From contig NC_089493.1 in assembly GCF_036850765.1 (NCBI RefSeq), positions 167,574,140 to 167,638,139 of the forward strand: a stretch of 64,000 nt of DNA, read 5' to 3'. The notes under the pieces are model-generated. The model was given only the letters and a program-made list of their open reading frames with translations. It searched no databases and had not been told where the DNA came from. Origin of the DNA: Saccopteryx bilineata (lineage: Eukaryota; Chordata; Mammalia; Chiroptera; Emballonuridae). Shown here in pieces: positions 1 to 10,372 of the stretch; position 1 is the first letter of the stretch, and every line of letters begins with the position of its first letter. A program made the translations under genes and the position numbers.

Positions 1-272
1 GGGACAGACAAACAGGAACGCAGAGAGATGAGAAGCATCAATTATCAGTTTTTCATTGCGACACCTTAGTTGTTTATTGATTGCTTTCTCATATGTGCCC
101 TGACCGCAGGCCTTCAGCAGACCGAGTAACCCCTTGCTCGAGCCAGCGACCTTGGGTCCAAGCTGGTGAGCTTTTTGCTCAAGCCAGATGAGCCCACACT
201 CAAGCTGGCGACCTCGGGGTCTTGAACCTGGGTGTTCTACATCCCAGTCCGACGTTCTATCCACTGTGCCAC
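1..272 (-). mobile_element. RHIN-1-like SINE, cut by window start
   Basis: tRNA-derived SINE in reverse. It reads from the GGGACAGACA tail side to the head remnant ending TCTATCCACTGTGCCAC. It lies in an NDFIP1 intron, and the rest lies before the window. The final CGCCTGGTCAGGC of the head is missing, so the head end is truncated where it meets the next fragment. Confidence 0.85.
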
Positions 273-275
273 TTT

Positions 276-358
276 TAATTTGATGCTTCTCATCTTTCTC
301 CCTTTCTGTTTGCCTCTGTCTGTCCCTCTTTCTCTCTCTTTCTCGCTTAAAAAACAAA
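276..358 (+). mobile_element. RHIN-1-like SINE tail fragment, opposite orientation
   Basis: Starts TTTGATGCTTCTCATC and continues with the CTGTCTGTCCCT-type pyrimidine tail seen at the 3' end of plus-oriented RHIN-1 copies (compare 2411-2470). Only the 3' end is present, butted against the truncated head of the minus-oriented copy. Confidence 0.7.
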
Positions 359-681
359 AAGAATAAGAATCAACCAATTAATACATAAATAAGTGGAACA
401 ACAAAATCAATGTTTTTCTTTCCCTTCTCTGTCTCTAAAATCAATGAATAAAAATTAAAAAAATAAAAAGTGAACAGCAGCAGACATATGGTATATCAAC
501 TGATACTCAAAGAGGTTGTTTTCTTGTTTGCTTTAGGGAAGTGTGGGGTAAGGTTGTGGAGGGCTGGTTGACTGTCTTTCCCCCTGAGAAAGTCATTAAG
601 CAGAAGCAGGTCAGAGGGGCACTCTTGCTCCTTGGGTAATAGGACACGTCTGATATCTTTTTTACCCCTCTGCTTTTACAG
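359..681 (+). other. NDFIP1 intron remnant, unique
   Basis: AT-rich intron sequence ending in the polypyrimidine tract of the 682 exon. I see no element in it except a short A-rich/TCTCTGTCTC stretch near 428-470 that could be another SINE tail. Confidence 0.6.
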
Positions 682-806
682 TGGCATTCCTCTTTAACTG
701 GATTGGGTTTTTCCTGTCTTTTTGCCTGACCACTTCAGCAGCAGGAAGGTATGGGGCCATTTCAGGATTTGGTCTCTCTCTAATTAAGTGGATCCTGATT
801 GTCAGG
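682..806 (+). CDS. NDFIP1: NDFIP1 internal coding exon (transmembrane region 1-2)
   Basis: This exon encodes part of Nedd4-family interacting protein 1, an endosomal/Golgi three-pass membrane adaptor that recruits and activates NEDD4/ITCH ubiquitin ligases (known for the family). The acceptor is a pyrimidine-rich tract ending in AG at 680-681, and the donor GTAAGT starts at 807. The first two bases complete a split codon. The next 41 codons read from AFLFNWIGFF to IKWILIVR. They form the end of the first hydrophobic segment, a short polar turn (TTSAAGRYG) and most of the second segment, matching about residues 125-165 of the 221-residue human protein as I remember it. NDFIP2 is the alternative, but the following exons have NDFIP1-specific ends. 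The PY-motif exons lie upstream of the window. Confidence 0.95.
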
Positions 807-1178
807 GTAAGTTGTACACCAGAAAAGATAGACTTTGTAGAGAAACAATAAGTAGAATAACTGAATATCTGATTTTTTTTATTTGCTTTTTCTGCATTAT
901 TTCAAATGAATTTTGGTTTTTCTTTGTTCTGGTTTAATAAAGTTGAAACTAATTCAGTTGCAATTGGTTCATGCATACAAGTTTTGTAGTCAAATCTAGT
1001 GAATTAATTAGGGGTCCAAGGCATCTATTGTATAGGTTTTCCACCACCTACTTTCTGTTTTTAATGTTTATAATATTTGTTCTGAAATTACTATTTTTAT
1101 AATAAAAGGAAGCTATCACCTTTTTGGTGTCTTGTCAAAGCTGGCATTTCTCTCATTACTTCTACTGAAGTTTTAGTG

Positions 1179-1508
1179 CAGGGGTCCCCAAACTTTTTAC
1201 ACAGGGGGCCAGTTCACTGTCCCTCAGACTATTGGAGGGCCGGACTATAAAAAAAACTATGAACAAATTCCTATGCACACTGCACATATCTTATTTTAAA
1301 GTAAAAAAACAAAACGGGAACAAATACAATATTTAAAATAAAGAACAAGTAAATTTAAATCAACAAACTGACCAATATTTCAATGGGAACTATGCTCTTC
1401 TCACTGACCACCAATGAAAGAGGTACCCTTCCAGAAGTGCGGCGGGGGCCGGATAAATGGCCTAAGGGGGCCACATGTGGCCCGCGGGCCGTAGTTTGGG
1501 GACCCCTG
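1179..1508 (+). mobile_element. Non-autonomous hAT-type DNA transposon (330 bp)
   Basis: Terminal inverted repeats are visible: CAGGGGTCCCCAAACT at the left and AGTTTGGGGACCCCTG at the right. A perfect 8-bp target duplication TTTTAGTG flanks it (1171-1178 and 1509-1516), which is diagnostic of hAT transposition. The interior is AT-rich and non-coding. A second copy of the same family is at 38005-38339. Orientation is arbitrary. Confidence 0.93.
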
Positions 1509-1752
1509 TTTTAGTGTATCTTTCTTTTCCCCCCTTTCCTTTTTTCCTCCCTGATTCCTTCCTCTCTTCTTTGCTGTCTTCCTTACTCTTGTCCAGGATT
1601 GGCTATCGGAAGCATCATTGGTTATGCCAAAATGTTTGAAGAGTCAGGACTGTTCAACAAGTGGTACTCTATTAGGGGGTCTTATCTATAAAGTAAATTA
1701 GAGGGATCTTCAATGATTTGGAAGTTAGCAGTTAGAATTACATGAAATATTT

Positions 1753-1917
1753 CTGGCCAGATAGCTCAGTTGTTTAAAGCATCGTCCAGATGCTCAAAGG
1801 TTGCTGGTTCAATCTCCAGTCATGGCACATACAGGAACAAATTGATGTTTCTGTCTCTCTTCCTTCCTCCCTCTAAAATCATTCAATAAATTAAAGTGTG
1901 TGTGTGTGCGTGTGTGT
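1753..1917 (+). mobile_element. Old bat tRNA-type SINE with TG-repeat tail
   Basis: Box-A-like ATAGCTCAGTTG near 1762, box-B-like GGTTCAATCTCC near 1806, then CATACAGGAACAAATTGATG and a pyrimidine tail ending TCATTCAATAAATTAAAG, followed by a TG repeat (1896-1917). It is more diverged than the other SINE classes here. Confidence 0.75.
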
Positions 1918-2164
1918 ATCTCTTTAAAAGTAATTGCATAAAGTTATAAAAGATCTAGTCTCTTAAAGTATCCTCTGATTTCAAACAAATTTATTGTTAT
2001 TGACAACTTTATAGATAAAACCAGTGTATTCATAAATTGGCATTATTAACTAATTAATGGGTGTTATATGGCCACTGGAATTTTTCAAACTTGTTTATTC
2101 TAAAAAAGTTAATATTTTTTAGGATTCTGAGTTCCTTTGAGAATCTGTTAAAAGTTAGGGCTTG

Positions 2165-2468
2165 CCTGACCAGGCGGTGGCACAGTGGATAGAGTATCGG
2201 ATTGGGATGCCGAGGACCCAGGTTCGAGACCCCGAGGCTGTCAGCTTGAGCACAGGCTCATCTGGTTTGAGCAAAAGCTCACCAGCTTGGACCCAAAGTC
2301 GCTGGCTCAAGCAAGGGGTTACTCGGTCTGCTGAAGGCCCGCGGTCAAGGCACATATGAGAAAGCAATCAGTGAACAACTAAGGTGTCGCAATGTGCAAT
2401 GAAAAACTGATGATTGATGCTTCTCATCTCTCCATTCCTGTCTGTCTGTCCCTGTCTCTGTCTCTGTA

Positions 2469-2503
<35 letters not shown>
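2165..2503 (+). mobile_element. RHIN-1-like SINE with AAT-repeat tail
   Basis: A full-length plus copy. The head reads CCTGACCAGGCGGTGGCAC, box B is GGTTCGAGACCCC, the body has tandem CAAGCTCACCAGCTTGG-type units, and the 3' end is TGATGCTTCTCATCTCTCC plus a CTGTCTCTG tail. It ends in an (AAT)n tract at about 2468-2503, which probably grew from its A-rich tail. Confidence 0.9.
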
Positions 2504-2505
<2 letters not shown>

Positions 2506-3774
2506 GGGGCTTTTCCCCCAGACAGTTAATATATACTCATCTAAAATGTGGGCTTTAGGTTAAAAACCCAAGCCCTAAAGAGGTTTTTTATTCTTTAAAT
2601 CTTAATTGTTTTATTAAGAAATAAAATAATATATTTTAATGCTCAAACTCTGTAAATCCTGAACACCAAAATCCCCAATAGAAAACAGACATAAAATTAG
2701 TCACCAGTCTTTTTTTTTTTTTTACTAAATTTTTAACTAAATTGACTGAATTTTAAAACTGAATTTAATGATTCCATTTGTGTCAGTGAGGACGGCTTTG
2801 ACTGCAGGTAACAGAAAACTTAGTTCAAAATGGGTTGGAAACAATGGAAAGAATTTATTACCTATGAAAACAAAGCCAATCCGTGTTTTATTGGCATCGG
2901 GGCAGCTGGTGTTTCTGTTGAGCATGTTGGGATAGCTGCTCCTCCCTGAAGGCTCAGGCATGGCATCAGAGACAGCAGTGCTCAACAGAAGAAAGGAAGG
3001 AGACAGTTGCTTCTTTTCCTTTTCTCTTGAAGAGCAAGGAAACCTTGTCAGGAGCCTTTGGTTCCTACTGACCAGAATAGCATCCTGTGCCATTCATTCT
3101 CGGCAAAGAATTGAGATGATCATGATGTACATGAGAAGGCTTTTGGGGTCAAGGCATGGCCAGAGGAGTAGGAGTAAAATCAGGGCTCATTAGAAAGGAA
3201 GCCAGATAGTTTGTTTTGGCATTGGGGTGAGCCAAGTGAAAGTGTCATTAAACCATTGTTAGAAGGATCAGTATTATGTGGGAAAAGATTGAAAAATGAA
3301 ACAACATTCTCCCTCTGGGGAGCATGCCCACGCCTTCCCCCCCCCCCCAGGTACATACCGTTACCCTTCTCTTCCCTGAGCTCCAGGGGCCCCTTCTTTT
3401 GCCCCTGTAACCTGTTTCCTAAACCCATTCTTCTACCACTCACTTCTTCTACCTCTGTGGCTTTATTTAATTTTTCTTTATAGTTTGAATAAGTAAATAA
3501 ATAACCAACCAAACTGAATTGAGCACTTTCAAAACAAGGAGTCTAAAGCTGAAAGCTATCATATTTCAAGATTGCTTTTCCAAGAAAGTAAATATATTTG
3601 TTTATCATAAGCTTTTCAAACCAGCAATATGTAAAATACTTACATTTATTTTTAAGAGCTAGATAACAGCATTCGTGTATAAAATAAAGTCTTATGTTTT
3701 GTGTGCCATGGGTTAAAATGTGAACTTGTATCTGCTAAGCTGCTATGAAATGTTTTGCTTTTTTTTTTCTCCAG

Positions 3775-3841
3775 TTTTCCACTTATTTCCCTGGATATTT
3801 TGATGGTCAGTATTGGCTCTGGTGGGTGTTCCTGGTTTTAG
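3775..3841 (+). CDS. NDFIP1: NDFIP1 internal coding exon (loop and start of TM3)
   Basis: The acceptor is a T-rich tract ending CCAG at 3771-3774, and the donor GTAAGT starts at 3842. The exon holds 22 full codons (FSTYFPGYFDGQYW, then LWWVFLVL) plus the first base of a split Gly codon. The reading frame joins exactly to the 682-806 exon on its left and the 8766 exon on its right. It encodes the lumenal loop rich in Tyr and Phe and the beginning of the third membrane segment, about residues 166-187. The 67-bp length and phases fit a single transcript without frameshift, so the gene appears intact here. Confidence 0.95.
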
Positions 3842-4062
3842 GTAAGTGTTTTTAACATAGACAGAGGAGAGAAAAGATTGTTAAATTTCAGAAATAAGGT
3901 TACTTCTAGTAAACCCTCATCTTGCTTACTATACAGTAATATATTAGTCAGCCGTAATAAGTATCATTTTAAAAATATCTCTTAAAGAGTAGGCTGTTGT
4001 CATCATCATAATAGCATGCACTTAATAACATGTCTCTTAGTGGTTGTAGGCTTTCCCTAACC

Positions 4063-4298
4063 CAGTGGTTGGCAAACTATGGCTTGCGAGCCACATGTGG
4101 CTCTTTGGCCCCTAGAGTGTGGCTCTTCCACAAAATACCATGTGCTGGCAAACACCAGCTTAGGAGTACCCTAATTAAGTTAATAACAATGTATCTACCT
4201 ATATAGTTTAAGTTTAAAAAATTTGGCTCTCAATAGAAATTTCAATGGTTGTACTGTTGATATTTGGCTCTGTTGACTAATGAGTTTGCTGACCACTG
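4063..4298 (+). mobile_element. Non-autonomous hAT-type DNA transposon (236 bp)
   Basis: Left end CAGTGGTTGGCAAACT and right end AGTTTGCTGACCACTG form an imperfect inverted repeat. A perfect 8-bp target duplication CCCTAACC flanks it (4055-4062 and 4299-4306). The interior has TGTGGCTCTTTGG/TTGGCTCT motifs and no coding potential. It is a different family from the 1179 element. Confidence 0.93.
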
Positions 4299-4797
4299 CC
4301 CTAACCTATTCATATTCATTTCTAAGGTTCCCTATGTGACTGGTGGTACTCTGATAAGATGACTTTATAGCCTGTGGAGTTTTTCTCCTTGTGAATTATT
4401 GCCCTGAAGGGTTCACAGACTTAACCCTCAATTGCTTATAAGCATATTATAACCAATTGAACTACACGAGTATAAATGTTGAATCTGTCAGTAGAAAACA
4501 AACTATATAGCTCTGCTAGGCATAACTTCTAGAAGAACCTAGTTTATCATTAGTGAGAATAAGAATTACTTTGTGATAGGCAGAAGGCTTCTTTTTTTTT
4601 CTTTGATACCAGGCACTTCAGGTTTTTGGTCTTAAGATCTTTTTACTCTAAATATTTATTTTTAAATCTTTTTTCCCCCCAAGATATTTTAAAGCAAAGA
4701 AATGTACATTGAGGGTGAATACTGTTGGCTTCTTTATTCTTTGTAGAGAAAATATTTTTGATAACAGACCACCTTCATTTATTTTTATTTTTATTTT

Positions 4798-5112
4798 TTT
4801 ACAGAAACAGAGAGTCAGAGAGAGGGATAGATAAGGACAGACAGACAGGAACGGAGAGAGATGAGAAGCATCAATCATTGGTTTTTTGTTGCGACACCCT
4901 AGTTGTTCATTGCTTTCTCATATGTGCCTTGACCGTGGGGCTACAGCAGACCGAGTAACCCCTTGCTCGAGCCAGCGACCTTGGGTCCAAGCTGGTGAGC
5001 TTTGCTCAAACCAGATGAGCCCGCGCTCAAGTTGGAAACCTCGGGGTCTTGAACCTGGGTCCTCTACATCCCAGTCTGACACTCTATCCACTGTGCCACC
5101 GCCTGGTCAGGC
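4798..5112 (-). mobile_element. RHIN-1-like SINE
   Basis: Reverse copy from TTTACAGAAACAGAGAG to the head CCACCGCCTGGTCAGGC. The target duplication CCACCTTCATTT occurs just upstream (about 4769) and just downstream (from about 5113), so insertion was by target-primed reverse transcription. Confidence 0.92.
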
Positions 5113-5402
5113 CCACCTTCATTTTTATAAAACAGTAGCAGGGCCAGCTTGTAGCTAATAAAGATGGTATAATTGCCTTGTTATGCTTTTATGCTTCTGT
5201 GACGTCACTTTCTCCTATTTCCTGTTTTGGGCTATTTGTTGCTCCTTAATTAAGATCCCTGATGGCAGGGCTGCTGATGGATCTGACTAGCACAGTATAG
5301 CACTGTATCCAACACGTGCTTCATACACTCAGGACCTGCCTCCTTGGCCTAGGGTGACAGCCATGCCTTGCTGACCCTAAATTTAATTTAGAAAATACAA
5401 GT

Positions 5403-5590
5403 CAGCCTGATCTATGCTGCGCAATGGATAAAGCATTGACCTGGAACGCTGAGGTCACCAGTTCAAATCCCTGGGCTTGCCCAGTCAGGGTACATACAGG
5501 AAGCAACTACTATGAGTAGATACTGCCCTCTTTCCTCCCTTCTTTTTTTCTCCCCCCCCCTTCAAAAATCAATACATAATAAAAAAAAAT
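5403..5590 (+). mobile_element. C-type tRNA-derived SINE
   Basis: The head CGCAATGGATAAAGCATTG, box-B-like GTTCAAATCCC, then CTGGGCTTGCCCAGTCAGGG, and a pyrimidine/A tail. Same class as 25366, 29698, 43450, 47325 and 61830, but diverged. Confidence 0.75.
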
Positions 5591-6164
5591 TTTAAAAGAG
5601 GAAAAGAAAATACAAGTCGTCTGTCATGCCATCTCTCACCTCCCCAGTAGCATCATTGAATTCCAAGGAAAGAGAAATAGCAGCCCCCCCGCCATGATTA
5701 TTGAGAAGCTTAATAATAAAAACGACCTACAGGAGAGTAACTTAGAAGGAATAGTTCCTTGGCTTGCCTATTCTCTAGAAAACCACTGCTCTTAACTGTA
5801 TCTTTAAGAGAAGGGCTGACTCCCTGTTCTCCCTTAAGCCAAAGTCTAAGCAAATCCTGAATGAACTAGAGAAGAGCCATTAGTGTATTTTCAAGTTGAT
5901 TGTTGACAACACAGATAATTTAAAGAAATTTAATGGACTGATTTCCTTCTTACATTAAAGTTTCATGGGAGATAAATTGATAATATTTTATAATTGATCA
6001 TTCTTGCCATCTTACTGCTTACTAGTAAGCAAAAAATGGTGAGACTTGAGATGTGTACTTAATGCATTTGGACCCAATGTTTGCGTCATTTTTGGAACTT
6101 CTCTTGTGGAGAGAACCAAGTTTTTGGTTTTTCCTATAAGGACCAGGTCTACACAGAATTCTTA

Positions 6165-6532
6165 AGGGGTATTTTTCTGAATTGAGAAGCAGGGAGGCAG
6201 AGAGACAGACTCCTGCATGAGCCTGACTGGGATCCACCCAGCATGCTCACTAGGGGGCGATGCTCTGCTCATCTGGAGCACTGCTCCATCGCAACCAGAA
6301 CCATTCTAGCGCCTGAGGCGGAGGCCATGGAACCATCCTCAGTGCCTGGGCCAACTTTGCTCCAATGGAGCCTTGGCTTGCGGGAGGGGAAGACAGAGAC
6401 AGAGAGGAAGGAGAGAAAGAAGGGTGGAGAAGCAGATGGGCGCTTCTCCTGTGTGCCCTGGCTGGGAATCAAACCCAGGACATCCACATGCCAGGCCGAT
6501 GCTCTACCACTGAGCCAACTGGCCATGGCCAG
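6165..6532 (-). mobile_element. Long tRNA-headed SINE (B-type)
   Basis: Reverse copy. The tail side is TTTTTCTGAATTGAGAAGC, the body contains CTAGGGGGCGATGCTCTGC and CCAATGGAGCCTTGGCT, and the head ends ACTGAGCCAACTGGCC. The short inverse reading frames of 65-113 codons here are repeat-derived. Confidence 0.9.
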
Positions 6533-6984
6533 AAACTTTTTAAATTGGTTGCCACCATTTAAAAATCAAAGAGTTTTTACATAAAACATCTGATTTTTTT
6601 TTTTTACTTAAAAAAAATTGGAATATCTAGCAAAACTGGCCTAATTCCCACAGGGTACCCACTCTTTCAGGAGCTCAATTGTAGCTGTCCCCTCTATGGG
6701 TTGGTGCTCTTCAGTTCACAAGGATCCCCAGCCAGCATTTGAGGGGAAGCACTGCTCTGTAGTGTTGTTTTTTGCACCAAACAGAATGGTGTTCACTGAG
6801 CTCAGTGTCAAACATCAGTTTTATCTGAGTACAAAGTGTTTTCTACCACTGAGTATATTTTAAAATGTATCCAAAAGAAGTAGTTGCCTAGAGCTGGGGA
6901 GAGGGAAGGGAGCAGGCAAATAGGGTGTGACTGCTAATGGTACAGATATTTTAGGAGTGATAAAAAACTTTCTAAATTTATATT

Positions 6985-7110
6985 ATGCATCCCAAAGCGC
7001 AGAGGTTGCCATTTCAATCCCGAGTCAAGCACATACAGGAGCAGATAAATATTCCTCTCTCCCTCTTTCCCTTTCTTCCTCTCTCCCTTCCTTCTTTCTA
7101 AAATCAATAC
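6985..7110 (+). mobile_element. Old SINE fragment
   Basis: AGAGGTTGCCATTTCAATCC (box-B region), CACATACAGGAGCAGATAAA and a CTCTCCC-rich tail ending TAAAATCAATAC. The box-A half of the head is not recognisable. Confidence 0.6.
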
Positions 7111-7136
7111 AAGAAACATTTTAAAATTGTATTATG

Positions 7137-7535
7137 GCCCTGGCCGGTTGGCTCAGCGGTAGAGCGTCGGCCTAGCGTGCGGAGGACCCGGGTTCGATTC
7201 CCGGCCAGGGCACACAGGAGAAGCGCCCATTTGCTTCTCCACCCCTCCGCCGCGCTTTCCTCTCTGTCTCTCTCTTCCCCTCCCGCAGCCAAGGCTCCAT
7301 TGGAGCAAAGATGGCCCGGGCGCTGGGGATGGCTCTGTGGCCTCTGCCTCAGGCGCTAGAGTGGCTCTGGTCGCAATATGGTGACGCCCAGGATGGGCAG
7401 AGCATCGCCCCCTGGTGGGCAGAGCGTGGCCCCTGGTGGGTGTGCCGGGTGGATCCCGGTCGGGCACATGCGAGAGTCTGACTGTCTCTCCCTGTTTCCA
7501 GCTTCAGGAAAATGGAAAGAAAAAAAAAAAAGAAA
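7137..7535 (+). mobile_element. Young long tRNA-headed SINE (B-type)
   Basis: Full length, with a target duplication TAAAATTGTATTATG at 7122-7136 and 7536-7550 (15 of 15). Box A lies in TTGGCTCAGCGGTAGAGCG and box B is GGTTCGATTCC. The first 75 bases pair like a tRNA: GCCCTGG with CCAGGGC, and CCGGG with CCCGG around TTCGATT. The body (AAGGCTCCATTGGAGCAAAG, ATCGCCCCCTGGTGGGC) has no tRNA similarity. The box motifs suggest Pol III competence. Confidence 0.95.
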
Positions 7536-7624
7536 TAAAATTGTATTATGATTTTGGTTTTACAACTCCGTAACTATACTAAAAGTCAGTGAATTATACA
7601 CCTTAAATGGGGGAACTTTTTTTT

Positions 7625-7912
7625 TAAGTGAGAAGAGGGGAGACAGTGGGACAGAATCCCACATGAATCCCAACCAGTATCCACCCTAGTTTATGGCCAA
7701 TGCTCCAATCAGCCGAGCTATTTTTAGTGCCTGGGGTTGATCTTTGAACCAGTTGAGCCACTGCCTGTGAGAGGGGAAGAGAGAGAAAAGGGAGAGAAGG
7801 AGGGGGAGAGAAAGCAGAAGGTCGCATTTCTTGTGTGTCCTGACTGGGAATCGAACCCAGAAGGTTCATACATCGGGCTGATGCTCTAGCCACTGAGCCC
7901 CTGGCCAGTGCC
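7625..7912 (-). mobile_element. Diverged B-type SINE
   Basis: Reverse copy with GGGAATCGAACCCAG (box B) and a head end AGCCCCTGGCCAGTGCC. The flanks share AATGGGGGAACTTT (about 7607 and 7912) as target duplication. The body is older and shorter than in the 7137 copy. Confidence 0.8.
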
Positions 7913-8179
7913 AATGGGGGAACTTTATGGTATGTAAACTGTATCTCCATAAAGGTGTTTAAAAATGTGTCTAAGACTCAGGCCATCTCTGAAGTAGAAG
8001 GCCTGGAGTGTCTGAGCTACCATTGGAGGGCACCTTGCCTTCCAACTGACCCTGCCGAGAGGTGCAAACGTCTGTGAGAGTGTAGATTCTGGTGTAGCTA
8101 TACAAAATCAGTCATAATCTTTTACCTGCCTGGTAACTAAATGGCACTATTTATACGTATTTTCCAAGAATAAAGAAAT

Positions 8180-8335
8180 AGCCCTGGTTATATAGCTTAG
8201 TTGGTTAGTGTTGTCCCAACATTTATTCAGAGGTTGTGGGTTCAGTTCCTGTTCAGGGTACATACAAGAACAGATTGATGTTTCTTGTCTGTCTCTCTCT
8301 CTCCCTCTCTCTCTAAAATCAATCAAAATTAAAAA
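8180..8335 (+). mobile_element. Old bat tRNA-type SINE
   Basis: CCCTGGTTATATAGCTTAG head, GGGTTCAGTTCC box B, GGGTACATACAAGAACAG and a CTCTCTCCC tail ending AAATCAATCAAAATT. Confidence 0.75.
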
Positions 8336-8765
8336 TAGTAAAGAATACTATAAGGATTGCTGTAATAGGTAAGGGGATCCTGACACCTAGTGGTCAACGT
8401 TATGTACTGTTGACAGGGAAAAGAAGTCCCATGACAAGAAAAGATGAAACTTGTTTTTTGCTTGAGAAAATCAACTTATAACCTCTCATAATTTAGAGTT
8501 AATTACCATAAAATGCTTTTTTGGAACTCAGACGGTAGGTTTTGGTAATGCTTCTCATTGAGGTTTTCAAATGTAAATGTCAGTGTTTTCTCACTGAGAA
8601 GTGGAAAATTTGTTGTAGAAATCCTTTAGAAACTTTGGAGAAAATTGCTTGTGTTTTGATAGCATTTAGCAGAAACATGATGAAATAGTGCTATCAAGAG
8701 GGACATTTCTGAGAAAGGGATTTAATCTGGAAATTATAAATTTATTGATTTTTCTTTTTTATTAG

Positions 8766-8871
8766 GCTTTCTTCTGTTCCTCAGAGGATTTATCAATTAT
8801 GCGAAGGTTCGGAAGATGCCAGAAACTTTCTCAAATCTCCCCAGGACCAGAGTTCTCTTTATTTATTGAAG
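8766..8871 (+). CDS. NDFIP1: NDFIP1 last coding exon with stop codon
   Basis: The acceptor AG is at 8764-8765. The exon completes the split Gly codon and encodes the last 33 residues (FLLFLRGFINYAKVRK to the end TRVLFIY), which finish the third membrane segment and the short C-terminal tail. The TRVLFIY end distinguishes NDFIP1 from NDFIP2. The TGA stop is at 8867-8869. Two more bases (AG) follow before a GTATTA donor at 8872, so the 3' UTR is carried almost entirely by a separate exon 4.6 kb downstream. With the stop only 2 nt before the last exon junction, the transcript should escape nonsense-mediated decay (inference from the general 50-nt rule). Confidence 0.95.
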
Positions 8872-10320
8872 GTATTAAAGGACTCATAAAGAGTCATTAA
8901 GAATACCATTATATTTATGATTTTTTTTTTTTAAAGAAAAGTTGTTTTGTTGCGTGTTTAAGTGTGTGGCATGTCCTGAATTTTAATTAGTTGACAAAGT
9001 CTGGACACAAGTGGAACATTGACACCACTAGCTTGTGATGGGTCTTTCTTTGTTTCTAGGACATTTTAACTTAAAAGGCTTATCAGATGTTCTGTGTAGT
9101 TCTGTGCAGTTATCATTGTCATCTTTTCCCCTTTCTCTCTGTCTTATATTTTATAGTCACTGTGAGACTTAGGTTTAATTCTTACCCACCAAAGATTCAT
9201 ATGTTAATTCCTTGGGGCACTGAAACTGCCTACAGATTTGAGTTTTCTCTAATCCAAAATCTACTGAGGGGATAGATTTTTTTTTTTTTTTAATAATATT
9301 TTCTCTAGGTCTAGTCAGAGGTAGCTTTGAATTTCTAACTGGATGGAACTCAGCCCTCCGCTGTCTCTCCATTCTTCTTTGGGAGACACTCTGGTCTGTG
9401 TCAGGGACTGTGCACCTTCTGCCCTCCAGCACATAACACCTGACTAGGCGCACAGAAAGACCGCACTCTCCATTTCCCTGAATTGTTAAGGATTTTGTTT
9501 AGGGTTTTATACATTTGTTGATGATGTTTTGCTTTGATTTTCTGAAATCTCGGAAAAGTTTTATGGGAGTATTCTAAGTGTCAAATAAAGCATCTTTAGG
9601 GTTATGCCTTGAAATTGACAGTGCTTGGTAACAGTGCTGGTGGGGCTATGAGGGAGGTTCTAAGCCTGCTGTCCCTGTATTTTGGAGTCAGAGGTGTTAC
9701 ATGCCTTAGGAGTTCTCAGAAACTCAGAGGACTGAACATCCCACAGTGGAAGGCAGAGCAGGATTTCTTTGCTTTTCCATCTCCCTTTGCTGTTCTAGTT
9801 GATTTGAAATCATTTCTGACCTGCCCACAGGATTCAGGCTCTAAATTAAGGGTTTGGGGACTTAGGGCAGCATTTAGAATTCTAATGACTTCCTTTCTAA
9901 TTTTTAGTGTCCCCAGAGGGCATAAGCCATAATATCCCCTGAGACTGAATTTCTTTTGTCCATTGACAGGGATAAGAACAATCGGCCCAGATTGAAATAT
10001 AGAATTTTTTTTTCTAGTTCAGAAGATATTTAGTTTAATTAAGTTTAAAGATGTGTTAGAAAACCATCATGTAAAGAATAAGATTTTATTTTCTTTCATT
10101 GAGACTTCTTTCTTTAATGGAGTTGTCACTAGGTAAAAGCTAGCTGGAGGCTTGCTTTTTGCCAGAAAGACACAGGTAGGGAATTTTAAAAATAATTTTG
10201 CTATACAAAAATAGTAACTTAATTTCCATGCTGTACTAAGGTCTAGCATTTTACTGGAAAAAATGTATAAGAATATTGACTTTTCTGTTCAGTCTACCCA
10301 AAAGAATACGTAGGTACCTA

Positions 10321-10323
<3 letters not shown>

Positions 10324-10364
<41 letters not shown>

Positions 10365-10372
10365 TGCACACA
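10324..10372. repeat. CA microsatellite
   Basis: About 19 uninterrupted CA units followed by an interrupted CGCATGCACACAC end, preceded by the small palindromic stretch TACGTAGGTACCTACGTA. Confidence 0.95.

Larger units (their letters stand above)
807..3774 (+). other. NDFIP1: NDFIP1 intron
   Basis: Intron between the first two exons seen here. It holds the 330-bp hAT element, an old SINE at 1753-1895, a RHIN-1 copy at 2165-2503 and short homopolymers (T-run near 2711, C-run near 3340). The stretches 807-1170, 1517-1750, 1920-2160 and 2510-3774 contain no recognised element. Confidence 0.85.
3842..8765 (+). other. NDFIP1: NDFIP1 intron, SINE-rich
   Basis: Contains the hAT element at 4063, RHIN-1 at 4798, a C-type SINE at 5403, long-class SINEs at 6165, 7137 and 7625, and old SINE pieces at 6985 and 8180. 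I see nothing recognisable in 4307-4790, 5591-6160, 6540-6980 or 8340-8750, apart from the polypyrimidine tract before 8766. Confidence 0.85.

Noticed and set aside
1596..1695. Possible exon-like open stretch after a CAG acceptor
   Set aside because: The NDFIP1 frame joins the 806 donor directly to 3775, so no extra exon is needed. The predicted peptide matches nothing I can name, and no donor follows.
7137..7212. tRNA gene in the SINE head
   Set aside because: Box A, box B and arms are present, but five extra bases precede the D-arm and a SINE body follows with target duplications. The dozen or more similar heads have the same status.
9584..9589. Second NDFIP1 poly(A) site
   Set aside because: An AATAAA alone inside the 3'-UTR intron is not enough. 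Kept only as a question under findings.
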